DNA of 64,000 bases from Pararhizobium sp. YC-54 (GCF_025847205.1 NZ_JAOYTH010000007.1:248001-312000), one strand, 5' to 3'. Shown: positions 43,374 to 53,939, counted from the first letter of the stretch. The notes: a model not told the origin generated them from the letters alone. Made by a program: numbers and translations.

Positions 43374-46300
43374 TGTTTCAGGCTCGGTGTCTGACGTTGC
43401 GACAGCCTGAGGTCCTCGACCTGTTTTAACGTCGCGGTCGTCCGCTCATGCGCCGCCAGTTGCTGCGCCGTCCGCATCACCGGCCAGGCTTCCTTCAGAC
43501 TTTCCCTTTCCGCCCGCTGCAGACCGGAGGCCATCTTGTCGAACAGCGGTCCTTCGGGTTTTTGCGCGGCATTCGCCAGCAGCGCCCTCTCACCGAAGCG
43601 TTTGGACACAGCCTGGTTGAAGCCGTCGATCTCGAGCTTCGCCTCGCGGTTGCTGATGGCAAAGCCGAGTGCTGCCGGAAGATCGTTGCGGTCGATCGCA
43701 TCGCGAACCCGCTCCAGAACCGTCCGAGCCTCCGGCGACAGGGCCGGAATGTCGATCGACACGCGCTGACGCAGGGACTTTTCCTCGCCCTCAATCCGCG
43801 CCCGAGCCGTCTCGCGGATCGCCAAATAATGCTCGATGTCTCGCTTCAGCGCGGGAACGTTGACCTCTGCAACGCGGCGCGCCTCCTTCTCCGACTTGCT
43901 GGCCAGCAATCCGGTCTTGCCGTTCAGTGCACCGATCGACGCGGGCTCGTCAACGAGCTTCTGCAGGGCATGTTTTGCGGCTTGGCCCTCTGCCAGAACT
44001 GCATCGAAGTTCATCGCCCGGAAAGCGGTTTCAGGGTCAGCGAACACATAGCGGAAACGGGTCGAGACCTCGTCCCACTGTTGCTTCAGCGCCGGGTCGT
44101 CCCCAAGCTTCCGATCGATCGTATCTTTGACCGAGGATGCGAACTGTTTGACGCCAGCCACCATGGGCGCAAGATCCTTCTTCTGTTTTAGGTTCGGGGA
44201 TTGGAGGAGGCCGAGCCGCTCACCAACGGCGCGCAGCTGCTTGCCGAGATCGGCGAGCTTCTCCTTCTGCTGCAGCGTCCAGTCGAGCCTGTCGCGCACG
44301 AGTGTGCGGGCGACCTGCACGAGATGCAGTCCGCGGTTTTCGGCAAAGGACAGCGCCTGCCGGTAGAGCCTACCATGCCGGTAATCGAGCGTCGTTTCCT
44401 TGGCATTGCGCCGCGACAGCACCTTTTCCAGTCCGCCATTGAAGCCGAAGGAACGGGTGCCGTAATAGAGCTGCAGATCCTCACGGTGGCGGGTCATGGC
44501 GACGTAGGTGAGATGCCGATCGAGCGAGAGCGACGCGAGCACCTTGACGCGATCGACGGTGGCGCCCTGGCTCTTATGAATCGTCGTGGCATAGCCGTGA
44601 TCGAGATTGTTGTAGGCTTTGCTCTCGACCGAGACCTGGCGCAAATGCTCGCCTTCTCCGACTGCGATCACGACCCGGCTCTCGGCTGCCTCGACCACCT
44701 TGCCCAGCATGCCATTCTTGACGCCAAGGGCGGTGTCGTTTTTCAGGAAGATGACCTGATCGCCGGCGTCAAAACGGCGTTCGCCCTCGCCGGTTCGGAA
44801 GCTATGACCGTCACCGATCAGCCCGCGCTCGACCAGTTTTGCGCGGGCCATGTCGTTCAGCATGCGGACGTCACGGCGAAGGTGAGCAAGCATCAGCGTG
44901 GTCTTCGCCGGATCGTAATCGCGGTTCCAGTCGCTACTCAATTGTTCGACCGCCTCGGCCTTCAGTTTCGATCCATGCACTCGGTCCCGCGCCCCATAGG
45001 CGGCAAGCGCCGTACCGACATTGCCGCGCGCCAGATCGAGCGAAGCCGCCCGCATCCAGTCCTCGTGCTGACGATAGATCGTCTCCAGTTCCGCATATCC
45101 AACACGGTCAGCAATTGCCCGGAAGGACGCGCCCGCCTCGATCGGCTGCAACTGGTCTGGATCGCCGACAAGCACGAGTTTGGCGCCCGCACGGACAACA
45201 GCCTCGACAAAGCCAGCCATCTGTTTGGAGGCGACCATACCGGCCTCGTCGATGACAAAGACGGTCTTCGCGTCGATGCCATCCCGGCCGCGCTGCCAGC
45301 GCAGTTCCCAAGACGATAGCGTGCGGCTTTGAATTCCGGCTTCCTTCTCCAAGCCCTCTGCCGCTTTGCCGGCCAATGCGGCGCCGACGACACGATAACC
45401 GGCCGCCTCCCAGGCCTCCCGTGCCGCTTTCATCATCGTCGTCTTGCCGGCGCCGGCGCGGCCAACGATCGCCGCGATCCGGGCCGGACCGGTGACATGT
45501 TCGATCGCGGCTTTCTGCTCATCCGACAGCCGCTCGTGGCACGCAAAGGTCGATTGCAGGACGGTCTGCCTCACAGCGTGCGAGGATTGCCGCGCCAGCC
45601 ATAGGGCCCGATTGGCCATCTCCGCTTCGAGCGCAATCATCGCCCGCGTCGTGTAGCGTGCCGGGACCCGTTCGCCGGTGGCAAAGTCGATCGTGTCGCG
45701 CTGCAGACGCAGCACTTCGGCATGGTGCAGGATCCGCGCCATCAACTGCTGGAAGACGGTGGGCTCGTCGACATAGCGGTGCAAAACCTTGGCGACATCC
45801 CGAACATCAAAGACGCTCTTTTCCCGCGTGATCAGGTCCAGCACGAGAGCCGGGTTGCTTGAGATTCGACGGGTATTTTCAGCGCGGCGCTGATCGTTAA
45901 GCTCAAGCCGTTCGAGTTCCGGGGTAGCACCCTGCATCGCCGCCTTGCGCTCGATCGCCTTGGCGCCAACGCCGAGATGGATGGTTGGCTCGAGCGCGAT
46001 ACCCTGCTTCTCAAAGGACCGGCCATCGACGCGAAGCGAAACGCCATTCATCGCCAGGTGATGGTTCTGACGCTCGAACCAGCCGTCGCGCAGCGCATTG
46101 AACTCAGGTGTGCCACCGGCCCAAAGTTCGTAGATCTGTTTGCCCGCCTTGGTCAAGGGCTGGCCATCTTCACCCAGCACCGCGACCTTCTTTGCCCCGA
46201 ACCCGTCCTCTGTCAGCGGGCGCAATGTCGTCATCAGGTGGATGTGCGGATTACCCGGGTTGTCATGATAGACCCAGTCGGCAACCATCCCCTTCGCCAG

Positions 46301-46669
46301 CACATGCTTGTCAACGAAATCCCGCACCAGCGCTATGTTCTGCTCGACCGTCAGCTCCAGCGGCAGAGCAATGGTCAGGTCCTTGGCGAGCTGGGCATCG
46401 CTGCGTTTCTCGAAGGCCTCGACCCGGTTCCAGAAGGCCTCGGAGGCACCGGAGATCGAGCGGTCGGCAATCAGGCTTCTGGCCCAGTCCGGCGCATCGG
46501 CGGGCAAGACAAACTCCTCATGAAGCAGGCCTTGCTTGCGGGTGTAGTCGATGGTGCGGGCCTCGCGGTCGTAGTCCATCTTGGCGCAGTGCCGATAGGC
46601 CGCCGACAGCACGGCGCTGCGGCCTTCGCCGCGGCTGACGATGCTGACGGAGAAATGGGCGATGGCCAC
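43370..46669 (-). CDS. traA: TraA relaxase-helicase (MOBQ type)
   Basis: TraA nicks oriT and unwinds the transferred strand. From GTG 46669 the protein is 1099 residues, the usual length. Domains in order: MobA/MobL relaxase (about 1-230; [20 protein letters not shown], then the metal-binding [10 protein letters not shown]), a RecD/TraI-type helicase with Walker [10 protein letters not shown] near residue 408, Walker [11 protein letters not shown], the HKSQGATVD motif, and a helical C-terminal region. The frame stays open upstream to 47185 but that part covers oriT and the divergent traC and is not translated as TraA. Confidence 0.95.
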   Translation of the reverse strand: MAIAHFSVSIVSRGEGRSAVLSAAYRHCAKMDYDREARTIDYTRKQGLLHEEFVLPADAPDWARSLIADRSISGASEAFWNRVEAFEKRSDAQLAKDLTIALPLELTVEQNIALVRDFVDKHVLAKGMVADWVYHDNPGNPHIHLMTTLRPLTEDGFGAKKVAVLGEDGQPLTKAGKQIYELWAGGTPEFNALRDGWFERQNHHLAMNGVSLRVDGRSFEKQGIALEPTIHLGVGAKAIERKAAMQGATPELERLELNDQRRAENTRRISSNPALVLDLITREKSVFDVRDVAKVLHRYVDEPTVFQQLMARILHHAEVLRLQRDTIDFATGERVPARYTTRAMIALEAEMANRALWLARQSSHAVRQTVLQSTFACHERLSDEQKAAIEHVTGPARIAAIVGRAGAGKTTMMKAAREAWEAAGYRVVGAALAGKAAEGLEKEAGIQSRTLSSWELRWQRGRDGIDAKTVFVIDEAGMVASKQMAGFVEAVVRAGAKLVLVGDPDQLQPIEAGASFRAIADRVGYAELETIYRQHEDWMRAASLDLARGNVGTALAAYGARDRVHGSKLKAEAVEQLSSDWNRDYDPAKTTLMLAHLRRDVRMLNDMARAKLVERGLIGDGHSFRTGEGERRFDAGDQVIFLKNDTALGVKNGMLGKVVEAAESRVVIAVGEGEHLRQVSVESKAYNNLDHGYATTIHKSQGATVDRVKVLASLSLDRHLTYVAMTRHREDLQLYYGTRSFGFNGGLEKVLSRRNAKETTLDYRHGRLYRQALSFAENRGLHLVQVARTLVRDRLDWTLQQKEKLADLGKQLRAVGERLGLLQSPNLKQKKDLAPMVAGVKQFASSVKDTIDRKLGDDPALKQQWDEVSTRFRYVFADPETAFRAMNFDAVLAEGQAAKHALQKLVDEPASIGALNGKTGLLASKSEKEARRVAEVNVPALKRDIEHYLAIRETARARIEGEEKSLRQRVSIDIPALSPEARTVLERVRDAIDRNDLPAALGFAISNREAKLEIDGFNQAVSKRFGERALLANAAQKPEGPLFDKMASGLQRAERESLKEAWPVMRTAQQLAAHERTTATLKQVEDLRLSQRQTPSLKQ

Positions 46670-46739
46670 GGCGGCGAATTCCTTTCCGTTCGAACCTCGG
46701 TTCACCCGGAAAAGCGGCCCCGCCAGGGTGGCAAACGCC

Positions 46740-46773
46740 ACGTCGCGACAGCGACGTATAATTGCGCCCTTGG
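46740..46773. other. oriT: oriT of the pTi/RSF1010 type
   Basis: The traA-traC intergenic region contains the inverted repeat ACGTCGC-GACA-GCGACGT (46740-46757) directly followed by ATAATTGCGCCCTTGG. This resembles the pTiC58 origin of transfer and the RSF1010-type nick region (TGCGCCCT). The nick probably falls just after GCGCCCT, about 46770. It is located between the divergent traA and traC genes, as on Ti plasmids. Confidence 0.85.
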
Positions 46774-46824
46774 ATCCGCTCTCATCGAGCGGCGGGATCA
46801 TGCCCGAAGGCGTCAGCTTTGCCG

Positions 46825-46842
46825 ACATGCAGATCTGCACCT
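46825..46842. promoter_or_regulatory. tra box between traA and traC
   Basis: ACATGCAGATCTGCACCT matches the tra-box consensus at 15 of 18 positions with an intact GCAGATCTGCA core. It lies 72 bp upstream of traC and 156 bp upstream of traA, placed to activate both divergent operons. Confidence 0.8.
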
Positions 46843-46913
46843 TGGCCTGACGGCCCATTCGGAAGAGTTTGGCGCTGCTAACGCAACGCCAGACAGCCAA
46901 GGAGGGCAATCGG

Positions 46914-47213
46914 ATGAAGAAGCCGTCGTCGAAAATCAGGGAAGAGATCGCCCGCCTGCAGGAACAGCTCAAGGCCGCGGAAACACGCGAGGCCGAACGC
47001 ATCGGCCGTGTTGCACTGCGGGCTGGCCTTGGAGAGATCGAGATCGACGAGGTCGAGCTGCAGGCAGCCTTTGAGGAGGTGGCGAAGCGGTTTCGCGGGA
47101 GAGGAAGGGGAGGGGCGAGCGGAAAGGAGAGGGCAGGGGCAAGCAGCACCCTCGTCGGCCAGGCCGCGTCGGTCGAGACTGTCACGACTCAGAGCAGCGC
47201 TGGCGAGGCTTGA
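46914..47213 (+). CDS. traC: TraC conjugal transfer protein
   Basis: TraC is a small accessory protein of the Dtr system, probably a relaxosome or oriT-binding component. It has 99 residues: a coiled-coil-like N terminus ([19 protein letters not shown] ...) matching Ti-plasmid TraC, then a basic Gly/Arg-rich stretch. The ATG at 46914 has a strong AAGGAGGG site. Confidence 0.92.
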   Translation: MKKPSSKIREEIARLQEQLKAAETREAERIGRVALRAGLGEIEIDEVELQAAFEEVAKRFRGRGRGGASGKERAGASSTLVGQAASVETVTTQSSAGEA

Positions 47214-47217
47214 GCGG

Positions 47218-47433
47218 ATGGCCAAAACGATGACATCAGATGCGCGAAAGAAGGACGCGCGTGAAAAGATCGAGCTCGGTGGCCTGATCGTCAAGGCAGG
47301 CTTGCGCTACGAAAAAAGGGCGTTGCTGCTTGGACTGCTGATCGATGCCACAACGCGTATGCGCGGCAACGAGAAGGAGCGCGAGCGTCTGCTGGCTATT
47401 GGCTCGGAGGCGTTCGGCCATGACGCTGAATAG
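47218..47433 (+). CDS. traD: TraD conjugal transfer protein
   Basis: TraD of the Ti-type Dtr system is a 71-residue accessory protein unrelated to F TraD. It contains the conserved [20 protein letters not shown] and the LLLGLLIDA segment. It starts 4 bp after traC and overlaps traG by 14 bp. Confidence 0.92.
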   Translation: MAKTMTSDARKKDAREKIELGGLIVKAGLRYEKRALLLGLLIDATTRMRGNEKERERLLAIGSEAFGHDAE

Positions 47434-49357
47434 GCTGGCTCCCGCCGTTATCCCGGCTGCGATCATGGTCCTTGCCGTCATCGCCACCCCTGGTATCGAG
47501 GAATGGCTCGCCACCTTCGGCAAGACAGCCCATTCAAAGCTTGTCCTCGGGCGCATTGGCCTGGCGCTTCCCTATGCCATCGCCGCCGGTCTTGGCGTGA
47601 TGGCGCTGTTCGCGGCAAATGGTTCGACACAAATCAAAGCGGCCGGCTGGAGCGTCGTCGCCGGAAGTGTGGCCGTCATCCTGGTCGCGGTTTTGCGTGA
47701 GACGATGCGGCTCGCCGGCCTTGCGAGCAGCGTGCCCGTGGGCCAATCCGTGCTCGCCTATGTCGACCCGTCGACGGGTATCGGCGGGGCAACTGCGATC
47801 CTGTCCGGTATCTTCGCGATGCGCGTCGCGCTCAATGGCAACGCGGCCTTCTCTAAGCCTGAACCACGACGGTTGCGGGGAAAGCGCGCCGTTCATGGCG
47901 ATGCCGACTGGATGAGCATGACGGAGGCGGCCAAACTGTTTCGTGACAGCGGCGGCATCGTCATCGGCGAGCGCTACCGCGTCGACCGTGACAGCGTCGC
48001 CGCCATGTCGTTTCGTGCCGACGCTCCCGAAACCTGGGGGGCAGGTGGCAGGTCGCCGTTGCTGTGCTTCGACGGCTCGTTCGGTTCGTCGCATGGCATC
48101 GTCTTTGCTGGCTCCGGCGGCTTCAAGACGACCTCGGTCACCGTGCCGACCGCGCTCAAATGGGGCGGTAGCCTTGTGGTGCTCGATCCATCGAGCGAAG
48201 TGGCGCCTATGGTCATCGATCATCGGCGCCAAGCCGGGCGCAAGGTCATCGTCCTCAATCCCGAGACGCCGGCAATCGGCTTTAACGCGCTGGACTGGAT
48301 CGGCCGCTTCGGCGCGACGAAAGAAGAGGATATCGTAGCGGTCGCTACCTGGATCATGACCGATAATGCCCGAGCGGCATCGGCACGGGACGATTTCTTC
48401 CGGGCCTCGGCGATGCAGCTTCTGACGGCGCTGATCGCCGACGTTTGCCTATCCGGCAATACCGACGACAAAGACCAGACGCTGCGGCAGGTGCGGGCGA
48501 ACTTGTCAGAGCCGGAGCCAAAGCTGCGCGAGCGGCTGACGCGCATCTACGAGGGCTCGGAGTCGGATTTCGTCAAGGAGAACGTGGCGGTGTTTGTCAA
48601 CATGACGCCGGAGACGTTTTCCGGGGTCTATGCCAATGCAGTCAAGGAAACCCACTGGTTGTCCTATCCAAACTACGCGGCGCTCGTCTCCGGTAACAGT
48701 TTCTCGACGGACGAACTTGCAAAGGGCGAGACCGACATCTTCATCGCGCTCGATCTCAAAGTGCTGGAAGCCCATCCGGGTCTAGCTCGCGTCGTCATCG
48801 GCTCGTTTCTCAACGCGCTCTACAACCGCAATGGCAAGACTGCCGGCCGGACACTTTTCCTGCTCGACGAGGTGGCGCGGCTCGGGTTTCTGCGCATCCT
48901 GGAGACGGCACGCGATGCGGGCCGCAAATATGGGATCAGCCTGACGCTGATCTTCCAGTCGATCGGCCAGATGCGGGAGGCCTATGGTGGCCGCGACGCC
49001 AGCTCGAAATGGTTTGAATCCGCATCCTGGATTTCGTTTGCGGCAATCAACGATCCCGAAACGGCTGACTATCTGTCGCGGCGCTGCGGCGAGACGACGA
49101 TCGAAGTCGATCAGGTTAGCCGCACAAGCCAGTCGCGGGGTTCGTCGCGATCGCGATCGAAGCAGTTGAGCCGCCGCCCGCTGATCCTTCCTTACGAGGT
49201 CATGCAAATGCGTGGTGATGAGCAGATCGTGTTCACATCCGGCAATCCGCCGCTCAGATGTGGCCGCGCGATCTGGTTTCGCCGTTCCGACATGACGTCG
49301 TGTGCCGGCGACAACCGTTTCCATACAAAACGGGGGTCGGTGGAGGAGGATGGGTGA
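47420..49357 (+). CDS. traG: TraG type IV coupling protein
   Basis: TraG (VirD4 family) couples the relaxosome to the mating channel. The 645 residues have N-terminal membrane spans (about 8-28, 45-65, 78-95), the atypical Walker [13 protein letters not shown] near residue 230, Walker [12 protein letters not shown] near residue 480, and the [12 protein letters not shown] motif. The ATG at 47420 lies inside traD; an in-frame extension to 47345 is not needed. Confidence 0.95.
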   Translation: MTLNRLAPAVIPAAIMVLAVIATPGIEEWLATFGKTAHSKLVLGRIGLALPYAIAAGLGVMALFAANGSTQIKAAGWSVVAGSVAVILVAVLRETMRLAGLASSVPVGQSVLAYVDPSTGIGGATAILSGIFAMRVALNGNAAFSKPEPRRLRGKRAVHGDADWMSMTEAAKLFRDSGGIVIGERYRVDRDSVAAMSFRADAPETWGAGGRSPLLCFDGSFGSSHGIVFAGSGGFKTTSVTVPTALKWGGSLVVLDPSSEVAPMVIDHRRQAGRKVIVLNPETPAIGFNALDWIGRFGATKEEDIVAVATWIMTDNARAASARDDFFRASAMQLLTALIADVCLSGNTDDKDQTLRQVRANLSEPEPKLRERLTRIYEGSESDFVKENVAVFVNMTPETFSGVYANAVKETHWLSYPNYAALVSGNSFSTDELAKGETDIFIALDLKVLEAHPGLARVVIGSFLNALYNRNGKTAGRTLFLLDEVARLGFLRILETARDAGRKYGISLTLIFQSIGQMREAYGGRDASSKWFESASWISFAAINDPETADYLSRRCGETTIEVDQVSRTSQSRGSSRSRSKQLSRRPLILPYEVMQMRGDEQIVFTSGNPPLRCGRAIWFRRSDMTSCAGDNRFHTKRGSVEEDG

Positions 49358-49384
49358 GAGCAATCGAGCGGAAGAAAACAAGCG

Positions 49385-49582
49385 ATGCGATATTGGGAAG
49401 CATGCGAGGCGCAGGTGACCGCGGAAGAGGCGATTGCGGAATGCCGCAAGCATCAGATCGTTGCCGTCGTGCGCGAGACAGATGCCGCGCTGATCGATCA
49501 GGAGACCGGCGACGTCATCGCCCATGTCGACGAGCATGGGGACTATTATGGCGCCGATATCCTCGGCTACCTTGGATATTGA
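49385..49582 (+). CDS. small conserved-looking protein downstream of traG
   Basis: This 65-residue acidic protein (MRYWEACEAQVTAEEAIAEC ...) starts 27 bp after traG in the same direction. The dense beta/alpha pattern without a signal peptide or membrane span suggests a folded cytoplasmic protein. I do not recognise the family; the position suggests a plasmid maintenance or transfer accessory gene. Confidence 0.6.
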   Translation: MRYWEACEAQVTAEEAIAECRKHQIVAVVRETDAALIDQETGDVIAHVDEHGDYYGADILGYLGY

Positions 49583-49792
49583 CCGATGGTGTTTGGCATC
49601 TGCGGGAGGATCGTTACCGGGATCGGCGAAGACCAGAATTGGGCTTCGTTCGCGGACGCGAATGGAGCTGTTCGCCGAAGGCGGACCGCACAAACTTCAG
49701 TCCCTCAACACTTCACGAACTTGAATCGATCCGGCACCACTGATTCATATCTCTCGTTGGACGGCGGCCGCAAAATTTCCGATTCTGCACGC

Positions 49793-50071
49793 ATGATCGC
49801 CCAGCCCTACCATCTCTATATCGAGCGCACCGAGCCTGAGCAAAACATGGCGCGCTTCTATGCGATCTCGATCGAGCCGACGCTGTTCGGTGATGCGTGT
49901 CTGACCCGTCGATGGGGGCGTATCGGTAGCAGAGGGCAAAGCAAGGTTCATCACTTCGCGCAGGAGAAGGAAGCGGTCCAACTCTTCCTTGATCTTGTTC
50001 GGCAGAAGCGTCGTCGGGGATATTCCACGAGACCAGTAGGCATCGGCGCATCGCCAGACGTTCATCGATGA
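49793..50071 (+). CDS. WGR-domain protein
   Basis: The 92-residue protein is essentially a single WGR domain, named for the motif seen here in TRRWGRIGSRGQ, followed by a helix (EKEAVQLFLDLVRQK). WGR domains occur in PARPs and in bacterial regulators and are thought to bind nucleic acid. ATG 49793 is chosen because MIAQPYHLYIERTEP is the usual start of these small proteins. Many rhizobial plasmids carry one near tra genes. Confidence 0.85.
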   Translation: MIAQPYHLYIERTEPEQNMARFYAISIEPTLFGDACLTRRWGRIGSRGQSKVHHFAQEKEAVQLFLDLVRQKRRRGYSTRPVGIGASPDVHR

Positions 50072-50109
50072 TATGCGGCGATAATCTTCAGCATAGTGAA
50101 ACGGATAGA

Positions 50110-50610
50110 ATGGATTTGAAGCGAAGCGGACATAACAGAAAAGGTGGAAGCGAACACCGCATCAAGGCGGGTGTCATCACCATGGCGATTGCGTTCAGTT
50201 TCTACACGTTGGACATAGGCGGCACTGCGCTGGCCGAGACCTTTACGCCGATCAAGGCAACGAGCGCACCATTCCGAATATGTGACACCAGCAACCGGAC
50301 GACCTGTGTTGTCGATGGAGACACGCTCTGGATCAAAGGCGAAAAGATCCGTGTCGCCGATATCGATACCCCTGAGGTTAGTGAACCGAAATGTGCGTCC
50401 GAGCTGGCACTGGGACGTCGTGCCACCGCGCGGCTGATAGAGCTGGTCAATCAGGCGCCGTTCGAACTGCATGCCTGGCCGGGTCGTGACGAGGATCGGT
50501 ATGGTCGCAAGCTCCGTGTCCTCGTGCGCGATGGAAAGAGCCTCGGCGATATCCTGGTATCGGAAGGACTAGCGCGGACTTGGGTAGGCCGACGGCAGCC
50601 GTGGTGCTGA
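50110..50610 (+). CDS. secreted thermonuclease-like (SNase) protein
   Basis: This 166-residue protein has an N-terminal hydrophobic export segment (about residues 20-42) and a staphylococcal-nuclease-like domain. Catalytic-type residues are visible: Asp/Thr in VVDGDTLW, RVADIDTPE and Glu/Arg near DEDRYGRKL. It probably acts in the periplasm as a small nuclease. It follows the WGR gene closely; an alternative ATG at 50068 overlaps it. Confidence 0.82.
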   Translation: MDLKRSGHNRKGGSEHRIKAGVITMAIAFSFYTLDIGGTALAETFTPIKATSAPFRICDTSNRTTCVVDGDTLWIKGEKIRVADIDTPEVSEPKCASELALGRRATARLIELVNQAPFELHAWPGRDEDRYGRKLRVLVRDGKSLGDILVSEGLARTWVGRRQPWC

Positions 50611-50643
50611 TGGCCTGCGGTCGCAGGCCGTTCAGCGATGCCG

Positions 50644-50817
50644 TCAGTGTCGGCGCGTGCCGTCGCGTTCGAAAGCGATCTCGATCTCGATAAAGAACGG
50701 GATCTTGATGGCGAGCTTCAGCCCGAGTTTGCCCTTACGGAAGAAGTGACAGATGACTTTGCCAAGTGCCCGGAGCTGACGGCCGGTGGCTGCGAGGAAT
50801 TGTGCGAGGCGTTGCAT
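50644..50817 (-). CDS. small basic protein, unknown function
   Basis: A 57-residue ORF (MQRLAQFLAATGRQLRALGK ...) is preceded by AAGGAGAAATC, an excellent ribosome site that fixes the start at 50817. The middle is amphipathic to hydrophobic with many Lys/Arg (CHFFRKGKLGLKLAIKIPFF), suggesting membrane or nucleic-acid contact. The family is not recognised. The longer in-frame reading to 51138 lacks such a site. Confidence 0.6.
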   Translation of the reverse strand: MQRLAQFLAATGRQLRALGKVICHFFRKGKLGLKLAIKIPFFIEIEIAFERDGTRRH

Positions 50818-51156
50818 ATGATTTCTCCTTGTCGATTGCGGGTATCGCGGGGATAGGCCGCGGGCCGGGACAAGGAGGGCTGCACCATGGGGCCCCGTTG
50901 CGCTTGCGCAAGGGGAGGGCGCTTTTGGCCGCAGCAAAGCGGAGGACCTGGCGGCGCCTGAGTTTTGGACCGCGAGGAGGCGCAAAGCGACGGGGAAAAC
51001 TCTGGCGACGACGGGTTGCTGCCCGACGATCGGCACGCAACATCCCCGATGTCGATAGCCTCTGTCGGCAGGGAGAAATGCAACGTCTGTGATCGCAGTG
51101 AGCGGATGGACAAGCCGGTAGGCGTGAAACAGAGACATCTTATGCAGGGGAGCCGC
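50818..51156. other. 339-bp spacer, nothing recognised
   Basis: GC-rich sequence between two small leftward genes. Short ORFs on both strands have no ribosome site or family resemblance. It likely contains the promoter of the 50644-50817 gene. Confidence 0.4.
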
Positions 51157-51327
51157 TCAAAACGGCGGCTCCGCTTCGAGGTGTCCGTCCCGTTCGGCAA
51201 CGATGATGGCCAGCTCGGCCTGAGCGCATTCGAGCTCCGTCTGGATCTCGCGACGCTCGCCGGCGTCAACGGTATTGCTCAGTTCGGCCCGAAGTTCTTC
51301 GACTTGGATTTCCAGCGTGTAGGTCAT
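51157..51327 (-). CDS. small acidic coiled-coil-like protein, unknown function
   Basis: A 56-residue ORF starts at 51327 with AAGGAG ten bases upstream. The sequence (MTYTLEIQVEELRAEL ...) is Glu/Ala-rich and strongly helical with heptad-like spacing, suggesting a short coiled coil. The stop overlaps an 8-bp inverted repeat (GGAGCCGC/GCGGCTCC, 51149-51172). Family not recognised. Confidence 0.6.
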   Translation of the reverse strand: MTYTLEIQVEELRAELSNTVDAGERREIQTELECAQAELAIIVAERDGHLEAEPPF

Positions 51328-51555
51328 CGTCTGATCTCCTTGAGTGTGAAAGACGACGACAGCAGCCGGGAGGGGATGACGGGGTCAGGGATCGCGCAAG
51401 CGACCGGCAGCGCCGGAGAGTGGGGGTGCCGATTTTCGGAAGCCGCCAGGGGCGGGTGGAGAAAATTGGGGGAACCGCTCATCCTTGAGGCCGGCATGCG
51501 CGATCGGCACAATGCCGGGTTCTGAGCAGCTATTCCTCCCCATCGTGTGGCACCA

Positions 51556-51690
51556 GAAAAGCCGCAGACGGGCTCGATGCCTGTCTCGGGCTTGATGTGG
51601 GAGAAGAGGAAAGCCCCGCCTCGTTCGGGCGGGGCCTGGGCTGTCTCAGTCGCGCTTGGGGCAGGAGCAGATCGGGTGCTGCGGTATTCA
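51556..51690 (-). pseudogene. decayed remnant of a DUF736 gene 3' end and terminator
   Basis: About 135 bp align by eye with the 3' end and downstream terminator of the two intact DUF736 copies. Shared are the GGCTCGATGCCTGTCTC stem-loop region, the GCCCCGCC/GGCGGGGC stem and CTGTCTCAGTCGCG at the stop. The coding part is frameshifted and cut off near 51690. It is a third, degraded copy of the repeat described at 53905 and 55950. The rest of the 51328-51752 interval shows no gene. Confidence 0.65.
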
Positions 51691-51752
51691 GGAAGCACAT
51701 ACAATATCACCGATATTGGGTGTGAAAGATGATGAGCAGGTAGCCGCCGCCA

Positions 51753-52643
51753 TCACGCTGCGAACGCTTCATGGAGATAGTCGATCAAGACTCTCACTTT
51801 CCGTGGGGTGTGGCGACGCTGCGCGTGAAAGGCGTAGATTGGCTGCTCTACAGGTTGGTAGTCTGGAAGAAGTCGGAGTAACCGGCCCGCCGCGATGTCG
51901 CCGGCGACCATGAACTCGGCGAGCAAGGCATAACCGTATCCAGTAAGACAGGCGTTCCGGACGGCGCGCGACGAACTCATCGTGAATTGTTGTGGCACCT
52001 CGAAGTCAATTGGCTCACGGCCCTGTTCGAAACGGTGCTGCCGACCCCATTCTCCGCTCACCTGCATGACCGACGGCATGCCGGCGAGGTCATCTATGGT
52101 ACGCGGCATTCCATGCACTTCACAGAACTGCGGCGAGGCAACGAAGATGATGTTCTGAGTGGCTATTTTTTGCGCGACCAGGGTTGAATCGTTGAGCGGT
52201 CCGACGCGGATCGCCAGATCATAATGCTCACCCACCAGATCGACTATACGATTGCCGATATCGACCGAGACGCTCAATTGCGGGAACCGCCGCAGAAACT
52301 CAGGCAAGACCGGCGCCAGGCATTCGTTGCCGAAAGCGGTGACGCAGGAGATGCGGAGATGACCGTGAGGGTTCTCGCTACGCTCTCGTAATGAGATACG
52401 CATCTGCTCAAGTTCTTCCAACAAGCCGGTGCTCTTCTGAACGAATTCCTGGCCGGCATCGGTAAGATGAAGCTGGCGGGTCGTGCGATTAAAGAGCCGT
52501 ATTCCGAGATCCACTTCTAGCTCCGCGATGACGCGGCTCACCGATGGTCCTGAGAGACGAAGGTGCCGGCTAGCGGCCGTGAAACTTCCTCGTCTTGCGA
52601 CCTCTACGGCAACCCGCATCGCTGCCACTATATCCATCGGCAT
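51753..52643 (-). CDS. LysR-family transcriptional regulator
   Basis: The 296-residue regulator has the LysR helix-turn-helix at the N terminus (GSFTAASRHLRLSGPSVSRV) and a C-terminal effector-binding domain. It is divergent from the oxidoreductase gene at 52749 and probably regulates it. The start could be 52643 or 52637; an upstream in-frame Met at 52709 overlaps the neighbouring promoter. The subfamily resembles regulators of quinone or aldehyde reductases, but the inducer is unknown. Confidence 0.88.
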   Translation of the reverse strand: MPMDIVAAMRVAVEVARRGSFTAASRHLRLSGPSVSRVIAELEVDLGIRLFNRTTRQLHLTDAGQEFVQKSTGLLEELEQMRISLRERSENPHGHLRISCVTAFGNECLAPVLPEFLRRFPQLSVSVDIGNRIVDLVGEHYDLAIRVGPLNDSTLVAQKIATQNIIFVASPQFCEVHGMPRTIDDLAGMPSVMQVSGEWGRQHRFEQGREPIDFEVPQQFTMSSSRAVRNACLTGYGYALLAEFMVAGDIAAGRLLRLLPDYQPVEQPIYAFHAQRRHTPRKVRVLIDYLHEAFAA

Positions 52644-52748
52644 TCTTTCAGAAAATAACACAATGTTCCTTGGAGAAGATGGATTATCATTTTTCGCGAG
52701 ATGATGCATGACCGATCGGAGAACAATTTCTCGATAGGAGACCTCACG

Positions 52749-53753
52749 ATGGCCACCAATCCAAGTTGGACACTCCGAAGCTATCCGACGGCGATGCCGA
52801 CGCCGGACAACTGGGCGCTTGACGATCGCCCCATGCCGGAGGCGGGGGAAGGAGAGCTTCTGGTCAAGACTCTCTGGCTTTCGGTGGACCCCTATATGCG
52901 CGGCCGGATCAGTTCGGCGAAGAGTTATGCGGCTGGTTTCAAGATCGGCGATCTGATGCGCGGCGGTGGGGTTGGAGAAGTAATTGCGTCCGGGTCGCCG
53001 GAATTCCAGCCGGGGCAGATCGTCGTCAGCGACTATTTTGGCTGGCAGCCATTCACTGTGATCTCTGCGGCGACCGCCAAGATCGTGACGATCACGGACG
53101 CGCCGATACAGGCAGCACTGAGCTATCTCGGCATGCCGGGTCTGACTGCATATTTCGCCTTGCTCAAAACGGCCGCTCCGAAATCGGGAGAGACGGTGCT
53201 AATATCCGCAGCATCGGGTGCTGTCGGCCAGATTGCTGGCCAGATTGCACGCATCAAGGGCCTCGACCCTGTCGCGGTCGTGGGTACCGACGAGAAACTC
53301 GCGTGGTGCCGGGAGCTTGGATATCGGACCGGCGTCAACCATCGCACCTCGCCCGACCTCATCGCAGACGTCGCTGCCGCCTGCCCAGATGGCGTGGACG
53401 TGTTCATCGACAATACCGCGGGACCGATCCACGATGCGGGGATGCTCAATCTCAACACGTTTGGTCGCGTGGTCATCGTCGGAACGATTGCGTTGGCCGA
53501 CCGGTTCGACCACCCCGACATCGGCCTGCGTCATCTGCGCAGGACCCTGATCACCAGGGCCCGCATTGAAGGCTTTCTGCTCGACGACCACGAAAGGGAG
53601 TACCAAACGGCTACGACCGAGCTGCTCGCTTGGTATAAGCAGGGCCAGCTTCACACACGAGAGGATGTGGCCGAGGGGATCGAGTCCGCGCCCCATGCCT
53701 TTGTCCGCATGTTGAAGGGCGAAAATTTCGGGAAGCAGCTCGTCAAACTCTAG
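52749..53753 (+). CDS. NADP-dependent alkenal/ene reductase (zinc-free MDR, CurA/YncB type)
   Basis: The 334-residue medium-chain oxidoreductase lacks the zinc-binding Cys/His set and matches the leukotriene-B4 dehydrogenase/CurA group. SVDPYMRGRIS near residue 45 and the NADP-binding SAASGAVGQIAGQIARIKG near residue 160 are typical. Such enzymes reduce alpha,beta-unsaturated aldehydes or ketones. The start at 52749 has GGAGACC upstream. Divergent transcription from the LysR gene is the usual regulator/target arrangement. Confidence 0.9.
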   Translation: MATNPSWTLRSYPTAMPTPDNWALDDRPMPEAGEGELLVKTLWLSVDPYMRGRISSAKSYAAGFKIGDLMRGGGVGEVIASGSPEFQPGQIVVSDYFGWQPFTVISAATAKIVTITDAPIQAALSYLGMPGLTAYFALLKTAAPKSGETVLISAASGAVGQIAGQIARIKGLDPVAVVGTDEKLAWCRELGYRTGVNHRTSPDLIADVAAACPDGVDVFIDNTAGPIHDAGMLNLNTFGRVVIVGTIALADRFDHPDIGLRHLRRTLITRARIEGFLLDDHEREYQTATTELLAWYKQGQLHTREDVAEGIESAPHAFVRMLKGENFGKQLVKL

Positions 53754-53904
53754 CGTGCGGTAACTTGGCAAAGGCGCGACAGCGATCGCGAAGCGGGAGG
53801 TGAAGGCGCCGAACCGCGCCAGTATTTTCGCGGTGCTGCCGCATCCTTGCGGCTAGGCGCTCGCCACGCCATCCTCGCTCTGTCTGAGCAGACCTTTGTT
53901 CAAG

Positions 53905-53939
53905 AAAAAGCCGGAGACCGGCTCGATGCCTGTCTCCGG
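53905..53939 (-). terminator. terminator of DUF736 copy A
   Basis: Read leftward, the stem CCGGAGAC/GTCTCCGG (13-base loop) is followed by GGCTTTTTCTTG. It lies 58 bp after the DUF736 stop. Confidence 0.7.

Noticed and set aside
46670..47185. In-frame N-terminal extension of traA of about 172 codons
   Set aside because: It crosses oriT, the tra box and the divergent traC gene, reads as low-complexity sequence, and known TraA proteins start at the VAIAHFS position (GTG 46669).
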